DNA of 39,609 bases from Verrucomicrobiota bacterium (lineage in GTDB: Bacteria > Verrucomicrobiota > Verrucomicrobiia > Limisphaerales > JACQFS01). Positions within the stretch are counted from its first letter, which is position 1, and every line of letters begins with the position of its first letter. Below the pieces are notes generated by a model. The model was not told where the DNA came from. It saw only the letters and a list, made by a program, of their open reading frames with translations, and ran no database searches. Below are positions 34,006 through 39,609 of the stretch, in pieces. A program made the translations under genes and the position numbers. The stretch lies in NCBI GenBank assembly GCA_016199935.1, contig JACQFS010000142.1:1-39609 (forward strand), read 5' to 3'.

Positions 34006-34997
34006 AAAACCGGGAACGTCGAACATCAAACATCGAACACCGAACACCGAACCGCGCTCCGACCGGACACTTCGATGTTCGATGTTCGATGTTGGTTGTT
34101 CGATGTTTCTTTGTCGTCGCGCTGGCGTTCTCCTCCTCAGCCGCCGAGACATTCACCCCCGGCAGGACCTACTTCGGCCGCAGCAACTACATCGAGTATC
34201 TCGCCGGCGACCTGCCCTTCGTCCTCTCCGCGCCGCACGGCGGGCGCGAGAAGCCGGCCGAGCTGCCCGACCGCGAGAAGGGCACGTTCGCGTTCGACAC
34301 CAACACGCAGGAGCTGGCCCGCGCCATCCGGGACGAGTTCATCGCGCGCAGCGGACATTATCCGCACATCATCATCAGCCGCGTGCAGCGCCGGAAGCTC
34401 GACTGCAACCGCGAGATCGTCGAGGCCGCCGCCGGCCACAAACTGGCCGAGCAATCGTGGAACGAATACCACGCGTTCATCGACGCGGCGCAGAAGTCCG
34501 TGGTCGCGAAATACGGGAAGGGCTTCTTCATCGATCTCCACGGCCACGGCCACAAGGACGCGCGGCTCGAACTCGGCCTCGGCCACAACGCGGACGTTTA
34601 CGCAAAGCCGGACGCGGAACTGAACAAGCCGGACATTTACGAGCAGAGCACGCTGCGCCTGATCGCGCGCACGGGTAAGATTTCCTACACGGCGCTGCTG
34701 CGCGGCCCGACGAGCTTTGGCGCGCTGATGGAGAAGCAGGGTTTCCCCGCGACGCCCAGCCCCGGCAAGCCCGTGCCCGGCACGCCCTATTTCAATGGCG
34801 GCTACACCGCGCGCCGCCACTCCGCGGTGGAAAATTTTGCCGGGCTCCAGATCGAATCCAACTCCAAGGGCGTGCGCGACACCGAGGCGAATCGGAAAAA
34901 GTTCGCCACCGCGCTGTTCAACACCCTCAAGACCTACCTCGACGCGCACCTCGGCCTGAAGCTTTCGGACAACGGCGCGGGCCGGTCGTCGCAGTAG
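34002..34997 (+). CDS. Secreted N-formylglutamate amidohydrolase-like protein with a repeat-derived N-terminus
   Basis: 331 residues from ATG 34002 (overlaps the previous stop; GGGAAAG about 10 bases upstream); ATG 34089 is an alternative. Residues about 5-36 are encoded by the palindromic element at 34014-34108. From ATG 34089 the sequence is a signal peptide (MLVVRCFFVVALAFSSSAAE) whose first residues come from that repeat. The mature domain resembles FGase-family zinc amidohydrolases (PFVLSAPHGGREKPAELPDR, FFIDLHGHGHKDARLELGLG, AVENFAGLQIESNSKGVRD). Substrate unknown; such secreted members may act on peptides or cell-wall fragments. Confidence 0.82.
   Translation: MKNRERRTSNIEHRTPNRAPTGHFDVRCSMLVVRCFFVVALAFSSSAAETFTPGRTYFGRSNYIEYLAGDLPFVLSAPHGGREKPAELPDREKGTFAFDTNTQELARAIRDEFIARSGHYPHIIISRVQRRKLDCNREIVEAAAGHKLAEQSWNEYHAFIDAAQKSVVAKYGKGFFIDLHGHGHKDARLELGLGHNADVYAKPDAELNKPDIYEQSTLRLIARTGKISYTALLRGPTSFGALMEKQGFPATPSPGKPVPGTPYFNGGYTARRHSAVENFAGLQIESNSKGVRDTEANRKKFATALFNTLKTYLDAHLGLKLSDNGAGRSSQ
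34014..34108. repeat. Palindromic element supplying the N-terminus of the amidohydrolase-like gene
   Basis: 38-bp arms at 34014-34051 and 34071-34108 match at about 32 of 38 positions; both are arrays of TCGAACA-type units and their complement (TTCGATG). A 19-bp centre separates them. The frame is open throughout. Confidence 0.9.
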
Positions 34998-35016
34998 GGC
35001 CGGGACTGAAAGCCCA

Positions 35017-35087
35017 TTGCCCGCGAAGCACGCGAACAACGCGAAAGCAGAATTCCCCTTCGCGTCATTCGCGCGCTTCGCGGGCAA
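35017..35087. repeat. Palindromic element downstream of the amidohydrolase-like gene
   Basis: 29-bp arms at 35017-35045 and 35059-35087 match at 26 of 29 positions (TTGCCCGCGAAGC..., CGCGAA). It begins 20 bases after the stop and is followed by CTCTTTT, so it could also end transcription. The rest of the 206-bp gap shows only a plausible leader of the next gene. Confidence 0.88.
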
Positions 35088-35203
35088 CTCTTTTCCCGGT
35101 CCGCCGCGCCGCGCGTTCGCAAAGCCAATTCAGCGTTGACCATCGCGGCACTTCCGATAGTTTCCCGCCGTTCACCTGAATCCAACTCGTCCAATTTAAG
35201 CCT

Positions 35204-36559
35204 ATGAAAAACACCTCCCCCCAAGCCGGCGATTCCCGCCGCAGTTTCCTGAAGAAGACCACCACCACCGCCGCCGCCGTCACCGGGGCGGGCCTGCTCA
35301 GGCAGTCCATCTACGGCCAGAGCCAGGCTCCCTCCTTCAACGTCAAGGGCGCCAATGACAAGATCGTCGTCGGCCTCGTCGGCATCGGCCACGGCATCGG
35401 CAAGGCGCATCGCGACTCGATCAAGAAAAACGCCGCCGCCAACAACGTCCAGATCGGCGCCGTGTGCGAGCTCTGGTCCAAGCGCCGCGAGGAATCCGCC
35501 AAGATTTGCGAACTCGGCGAGAAGGACTCCTACGTGGACCACCGCAAGATGCTCGAGCAAAAAGACATTGATTGCGTCGTCGTCGCCACGCATGACGTGT
35601 GGCACGCGCCCGTATCCATCGACGTGATGAATTCCGGCAAGCACGTCTATTGCGAGAAGCCGATGACGCGCTACCTCGACGAGGCGCTGGCGGTTTACGA
35701 CACCGCGAAAAAAACCAAGGCCGTCTTCCAGGTCGGCTCGCAAGGCTGCTCCGCGCAGACCTATCACAAGGCCGCCGAGCTGATCAAAGCCGGCAAGATC
35801 GGCACGCCCGTCTGGGGCCAGGGCAGCTATTGCCGCAACAATCCGGCGGGCGAATGGAACTACGACATCGAACTCCAGAACGCCGGCGAGATTGATTGGA
35901 AGCACTGGCTCGGCAAGAGCGGTGATCGCGCGTTCAGCCCCGACCACTACCATCGTTGGCGCAAATATCTCCCCTACTGCGCCGGCCTCCTCGGCGATTT
36001 GTTCCCGCACCGCCTCCACCCGCTGCTGCTCATGACCGGCAATCCGGAGTTCCCCCGCCGCGTCGTCTGCACGGGCACGAAGAAAATTTCCACCGACCGC
36101 GACGTGAACGACACCACGCAGATGATCTGCGAGTTTCCCAGCGGCTACACCATCTTCATCGTCAGCACCACGGTCAACTCGCTCGGCCTCGATGACGTCG
36201 TGCGCGGCAACAAGGCCATCGTCCGCACCACCGTCGGCGCCAACAAGGTCGAACTCGTCCCCGAGCGCCCCTACTCCGAGGAGATTGACCAGCAGCTCTT
36301 CGACGGCCTCTCGCCCGGCGAGGCGATCGGGCACCACGAGAAAAACTGGTTTGACTGCATCCGCTCCGGCAAGACGCCCAACGCGGGCATCGACCTCGCG
36401 ATCCGCGTGCAGACCATCATCAGCATGGCGGAAATCTCCGAGCGCCACGGCATCGCCGCCTATTGGGACGACAAGCGGCGCCGCGTGACCGACTCCAGCG
36501 GCAAGGAATTCCGCATCGGCTACGACACGCCCACGACCCCGTCGCTTGCGAAAGTCTGA
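35204..36559 (+). CDS. Tat-exported Gfo/Idh/MocA-family oxidoreductase
   Basis: 451 residues. Twin-arginine signal SRRSFLKKTTTTAAAVTGAG at residues 11-30. The dinucleotide-binding Rossmann fold has VVGLVGIGHGIGKAH at 55-69. The family's catalytic-lysine motif EKP is at 151-153 (YCEKPMTRYLDEALAVYDTA), and a C-terminal substrate domain ends with GKTPNAGIDLAIRVQTIISM. Export of an NAD(P)-type oxidoreductase is common in this phylum (glucose-fructose oxidoreductase-like, tightly bound cofactor). The sugar substrate is not known. A strong terminator follows. Confidence 0.93.
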   Translation: MKNTSPQAGDSRRSFLKKTTTTAAAVTGAGLLRQSIYGQSQAPSFNVKGANDKIVVGLVGIGHGIGKAHRDSIKKNAAANNVQIGAVCELWSKRREESAKICELGEKDSYVDHRKMLEQKDIDCVVVATHDVWHAPVSIDVMNSGKHVYCEKPMTRYLDEALAVYDTAKKTKAVFQVGSQGCSAQTYHKAAELIKAGKIGTPVWGQGSYCRNNPAGEWNYDIELQNAGEIDWKHWLGKSGDRAFSPDHYHRWRKYLPYCAGLLGDLFPHRLHPLLLMTGNPEFPRRVVCTGTKKISTDRDVNDTTQMICEFPSGYTIFIVSTTVNSLGLDDVVRGNKAIVRTTVGANKVELVPERPYSEEIDQQLFDGLSPGEAIGHHEKNWFDCIRSGKTPNAGIDLAIRVQTIISMAEISERHGIAAYWDDKRRRVTDSSGKEFRIGYDTPTTPSLAKV

Positions 36560-36584
36560 GCCGGAAAAAAATTCTCCCACACCG

Positions 36585-36618
36585 GGGTTTCGCGCGAGCG
36601 AAACCCTGTTTTGTTTTT
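36585..36618 (+). terminator. Intrinsic terminator of the Gfo/Idh/MocA gene
   Basis: Perfect 9-bp stem GGGTTTCGC/GCGAAACCC (36585-36593 with 36598-36606), GCGA loop, then TGTTTTGTTTTT. It lies 25 bases after the stop and before the convergent metF. Confidence 0.9.
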
Positions 36619-36679
36619 CGGAGACCGGGCCGAGCCACCCGAAGCAGCCGCCCGGGGTGGGGCGGAACGCGGCCGGCGT

Positions 36680-37570
36680 TCAGGCCAGTCCGAGCCGTTG
36701 CACGATCTGCGTCGTCGCGGCCGCCTTGTTCAACGTGTAGAAGTGGAGGCCGGGGGCGCCGTTCTTCAACAGATCCTGCGCCTGCTTCGTCGCGTAGTCC
36801 ACGCCGAACGCGGCGCACGCGACGTCATCGGCGGCGTATTTTTCCAAGTCAGCCAGCAGTGGCGCCGGCAGTTTCGCGCCGCAGAGCGCGGTGAATTTCT
36901 TGATCTGCGCCGCGCTGCCGATGGAGATGATGCCGGGCACGATGGGCACCTTCACGCCGGCCTTCACAAGAAAATCGCGGAACTCGTAGAAGTCCGCGTT
37001 GTCGAAGAAGAGCTGCGTGACCACGAAGTCCGCGCCGCAATCAATCTTGTGCTTGAGCCGCTGCCAGTCCACGAGCTTGCCCTCCCGGCACGCGATGTGG
37101 CCCTCGGGAAAACCCGCGACGCCGATGCTGAAGCCGCCGACCTCGCGGAGCAGTTGCACGAGCTGATACGAAAACTCGAAGCCGCCCTCCGTCTTCACAA
37201 ACTCGCCTGTGCCGCCCGGCGGATCGCCGCGCAGCGCGAGGATGTTTTTCACGCCGAGCGCGCGCGCCTGTGCGAGCACGTGCCGCGTTTCCGCCTCGGT
37301 CGCATTGACGCACGTAAGATGCGCCATCGTCGTGAGGCCGTGCTCGTTCTGGATGCGTGCGACCAGGCCGAGCGTCTTCTCGCGCGTGCTGCCGCCGGCG
37401 CCGTAGGTCACGGAGCAAAAATCCGGCCGGAGCTTCGCGAGTGCGGGAATGGTTTTCTCCATCAGGTTGCGCTCGCCCTCGTCGGTCTTCGTGGGGAAGA
37501 ACTCGAAGGAGATGACCGGCTTCCGGGCCGCCTGTTTCGCCGCAAAAATGTCGCGGATGGGTTGAATCAC
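36680..37570 (-). CDS. metF: Methylenetetrahydrofolate reductase
   Basis: 296 residues, usual length. Motifs: VISFEFFPTKTDEGERNLME with the catalytic Glu, DFCSVTYGAGGSTREKTLGL, TMAHLTCVNATEAE, NILALRGDPPGG, GVAGFPEGHIAC, GADFVVTQLFFDNADFYEF. It reduces 5,10-methylene-THF to 5-methyl-THF with FAD, feeding methionine synthesis, in the cytoplasm. It is alone on its strand apart from the upstream GIDE-LemA gene; no riboswitch was recognised before it. Confidence 0.97.
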   Translation of the reverse strand: MIQPIRDIFAAKQAARKPVISFEFFPTKTDEGERNLMEKTIPALAKLRPDFCSVTYGAGGSTREKTLGLVARIQNEHGLTTMAHLTCVNATEAETRHVLAQARALGVKNILALRGDPPGGTGEFVKTEGGFEFSYQLVQLLREVGGFSIGVAGFPEGHIACREGKLVDWQRLKHKIDCGADFVVTQLFFDNADFYEFRDFLVKAGVKVPIVPGIISIGSAAQIKKFTALCGAKLPAPLLADLEKYAADDVACAAFGVDYATKQAQDLLKNGAPGLHFYTLNKAAATTQIVQRLGLA

Positions 37571-37619
37571 GCTGCGGAGAATGCCGGGAAGAACGGAAAA
37601 CTCAAGCCGGGTTCTTTGG

Positions 37620-37690
37620 CCGCAAAGAACGCAAGCGGCGCAAAGACCGGGTCGCCTTCAACTCTTTGCGTCCTCTGCGTTTTTTTGCGG
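37620..37690. repeat. Palindromic element at the 3' end of the GIDE-LemA gene
   Basis: Arms at 37620-37646 and 37663-37690 pair with few mismatches (CCGCAAAGAACGCAAG and complement; one base longer on the right). The right arm codes for the last residues of the upstream gene, and the stop codon lies in the centre. Confidence 0.88.
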
Positions 37691-39025
37691 CGATTCCTCC
37701 CCGTCCGCGAACTCCACCTCCACCGGCGCGCGCTCGAACGCCTCCGCCATCATCAGCGCCTGCGGCTGCAGCCCGCCGAGCGCGGCGATGAATCGGTCCG
37801 GCACCACTTCGAGCCGCGTGTTGTAGTGCGTGGCGATCTCGTTGAAATAGCCGCGCGCGAGCGCGATGCGCGACTCGGTATTGATGAGTTCCTGCTGCAA
37901 CTGCGCGAAGGACTCCTGCGACTTCAGCTCCGGGTAACGCTCCGTGACGGCGAGCAGCGTCGGCGCGAGCTTGTGAAAGTCCGGTCCCGCGACGCCCGGC
38001 GGCGTGGCGGCCTGCTGCGCGCGCAGTTCGGCCACCTGCGTCTGCAAATTGCGCTCGTAGTCGCGCAGCCCGGTCACGACGCCGACGAGGTTGGGGATCA
38101 AGTCGTGGCGTCGCTTCAGTTGCACGTCCACCTGCGCCCAGCCCTGTCGCACGCGCTGGCGCAAATCGATGAGGCTGTTGAACACCATCCACACCCAGCC
38201 GAGGCACGCGGCGGCGAGGTAGCCGAAACCCGCGAGCACATACCACGGCCAGAGTTGATCGAGTGCGCGTCCGAAGAAATGGTCGCGCACGATGAAGCCC
38301 GCCACGGTCAGCGCCAGCGCGAGCACGTTGAGCCCCCAGAACCCGCCGCGCAATCCGCCCGCCACCTGCTCCTCGCTGCGCGTGGAGATGAGGAACATCG
38401 GCGCCTCTTTGTCCGCGGCGATTTCCGGCGCGACGATGTCTGCCCGCTCGCGCGACTGGCCCATCACGTAGAGCATCGCGTGCAACGGCACGGCGCTTTC
38501 GCTGAAGCGCCGCGTGAACGTCGAGTTCATCACCGCGCCCGCCGGGCCTTTGCCGTAGTAGAGTGAATTGAGCGGCGTGCAGGTCTGGCTGAAGACCGTT
38601 TTTGGTTCCACCTTCGCGCCCTCGGGCCGCACGAGGACGTAGCCACAGTCGTCCTGCAAATAAAACGGGATCATTTCGCCGCCGTCCGCGACCGTCGTCC
38701 AGCCGCTCTCCGTGCGGGTGCGCGTCTGCGTGCGGCCCTCGCTGTCCGTGTAAGTCTCCGTCACCGTGCGCGACCAGTGCTCCTCCACCGACCACGAGTA
38801 ATGCACGCACGCGCACTCGGCGAGGTAGCTCGTGAGCGGCTCGGCGGATTCCGCCGTGCCCTTGAGTTCGACCAGCCCGATGAACACGCCCGTCGTCTTC
38901 GAGGTCGGCAGATTTTTGACGAGCAGGAAACGCTTGCCCGAGCGCAGTGCGAAAAGCAGGCAGACCAGCGCGAGCACGCCGCCGAGCAGCGGCACGAAGG
39001 GCACCCAGTCTGGCGCGTTGGACAT
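37658..39025 (-). CDS. Membrane protein with GIDE-type and LemA domains
   Basis: 455 residues from ATG 39025 (MSNAPDWVPFVPLLGGVLAL, first membrane helix). Residues about 25-245 resemble the GIDE domain of E3-ligase-like membrane proteins (TTGVFIGLVELKGTAESAEP, FYLQDDCGYVLVRPEGAKVE, VMGQSRERADIV). Two membrane helices follow (LNVLALALTVAGFIV, YVLAGFGYLAAACLGWVWMV). Then comes a LemA domain (NSLIDLRQRVRQGWAQVDVQ, RRHDLIPNLVGVVTGLRDYE, ELINTESRIALARGYFNEIA). The final SPQKNAEDAKS is encoded by the repeat at 37663-37690. Function unknown; probably a membrane-stress or scaffold protein. Confidence 0.88.
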   Translation of the reverse strand: MSNAPDWVPFVPLLGGVLALVCLLFALRSGKRFLLVKNLPTSKTTGVFIGLVELKGTAESAEPLTSYLAECACVHYSWSVEEHWSRTVTETYTDSEGRTQTRTRTESGWTTVADGGEMIPFYLQDDCGYVLVRPEGAKVEPKTVFSQTCTPLNSLYYGKGPAGAVMNSTFTRRFSESAVPLHAMLYVMGQSRERADIVAPEIAADKEAPMFLISTRSEEQVAGGLRGGFWGLNVLALALTVAGFIVRDHFFGRALDQLWPWYVLAGFGYLAAACLGWVWMVFNSLIDLRQRVRQGWAQVDVQLKRRHDLIPNLVGVVTGLRDYERNLQTQVAELRAQQAATPPGVAGPDFHKLAPTLLAVTERYPELKSQESFAQLQQELINTESRIALARGYFNEIATHYNTRLEVVPDRFIAALGGLQPQALMMAEAFERAPVEVEFADGEESPQKNAEDAKS

Positions 39026-39246
39026 CGGCGGCAAAATTACGGGAACCGCGCGCGCGCGTCGAGCGCGCGGGCGTTCCGAAATCCGGCGAAGATTCCACTG
39101 GCATTGATTTTCCAAACCACCCTCCAAGGAATTTGAATTAACACCTGTTCCGCGCGTGCTGCTATCACGGCACCGTGCGCAACACCACCGCCACGCCCGC
39201 AGTTGAAATCGCCCCCGCGTTCCCGCACGCTGCCGCCGCGCCCGCG

Positions 39247-39609
39247 ATGAACAACGCCACCGTCACGCCCACCTCCCGCAATTATCCGCTCCTGCTCGCG
39301 AGCCAGTTCCTCGGCGCGTTTGGCGACAACGCGCTGCTCGTGATCATGCTCGGCGGCGTGAAGCGCGCGTTCGATGCCGGGCGGATCACCGCGCAGCAGC
39401 AGCAGCTCGAAAACATTTTTTACACGAGCGTGCTGTTCATCCCCTACGTGCCGCTCGCGCCGCTGGCGGGTTTCCTGAACGACCGCTTCGCCAAGAGCCG
39501 CTGGCTGCTTGGCGGCAACCTCATCAAGATCGCCGGCGCGCTGCTCACGCTCCTGAGCGTGTGGCACGGCGCGGCGTGGCTCGCCATCGGCTACGCGGTC
39601 GTCGGGGTC
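39247..39609 (+). CDS. LplT-like MFS transporter, N-terminal part
   Basis: The open frame runs off the window, so only the first 121 residues are seen. ATG 39247 is chosen because MNNATVTPTSRNYPLLLASQ leads directly into the first helix; GTG 39175 would add 24 Ala/Pro-rich residues. QFLGAFGDNALLVIMLGG, IPYVPLAPLAGFLNDRFAKS and GNLIKIAGALLTLLSVW match the start of lysophospholipid transporter LplT, which in many bacteria is fused to a phospholipid acyltransferase. Whether this one is fused lies outside the window. Confidence 0.85.
   Translation, partial: MNNATVTPTSRNYPLLLASQFLGAFGDNALLVIMLGGVKRAFDAGRITAQQQQLENIFYTSVLFIPYVPLAPLAGFLNDRFAKSRWLLGGNLIKIAGALLTLLSVWHGAAWLAIGYAVVGV

Noticed and set aside
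34934-36580. A 548-codon minus-strand open frame
   Set aside because: Shadow of the Gfo/Idh/MocA gene, whose plus-strand product carries a Tat signal, Rossmann motif and EKP motif.
36611-38566. A 651-codon plus-strand open frame spanning metF and the LemA gene
   Set aside because: It crosses two well-supported minus-strand genes and the repeat between them, and encodes only Arg/Leu/His-rich sequence.

Overview
The window is GC-rich, gene-dense bacterial chromosome. It points to the Verrucomicrobiota, most likely the Pedosphaera/Limisphaerales side (former subdivision 3). The evidence is a DUF1592/1588/1585 plus DUF1552 pair, a PVC-type SGNH/beta-propeller/HEAT protein, a KDO-pathway isomerase (so a Gram-negative envelope), several Tat-exported proteins, and many paired-arm palindromic repeats of the kind I associate with this group. 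The taxonomic call is inference from gene content, not from a marker gene.

Layout. 1-3154: the end of a DUF1592-family cytochrome-like protein, a Tat-exported DUF1552 protein, and a convergent lipoprotein esterase. 3201-3400: a compact palindromic element flanked by 23-bp direct repeats. 3553-16603: a co-directional block with an ECF sigma factor, a 1717-residue mosaic protein (anti-sigma-like N-terminus, membrane anchor, autotransporter-type beta-strand repeats, Wzz-like coiled coil, YfbK-like VWA domain), a small Cys/His-rich lipoprotein, and an envelope protein of about 2300 residues with an internal duplication. This block is the best candidate for an undescribed system: a sigma-controlled envelope-sensing or assembly module. 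16617-20255 (minus): kdsD, pheA, scpB, scpA. An 844-bp unit carrying two small unknown genes sits upstream of scpA between 66-bp direct repeats that copy the scpA start. 21169-25022 (minus): a ferredoxin, then the classical khpB/jag-yidC-yidD-rnpA-rpmH cluster with a clear promoter before rpmH. 25199-27961 (minus): the PVC-type SGNH/propeller protein, followed by a terminator. 28305: tRNA-Arg(UCG). 28437-34997 (plus): a sialidase-like lipoprotein, a SorAB-type sulfite dehydrogenase pair, a secreted unknown, a cytochrome c'-like protein, a Tm-1-like protein and an N-formylglutamate amidohydrolase-like protein. 35204-36559: a Tat-exported Gfo/Idh/MocA oxidoreductase with a good terminator. 36680-39025 (minus): metF and a GIDE-LemA membrane protein. 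39247-end: the start of an LplT-like MFS transporter.

The second theme is repeats. At least ten unlike paired-arm elements (two imperfect inverted arms, several with a terminal hairpin in each arm) are spread over the window. Some lie between genes. Several are read in frame inside genes, or supply the start, signal-peptide end or C-terminus of a protein (9782-10051, 13986-14059, 24183-24258, 33271-33322, 34014-34108, 37620-37690). In two elements the arms differ by compensatory changes within the terminal hairpin, which suggests that structure rather than sequence is maintained.
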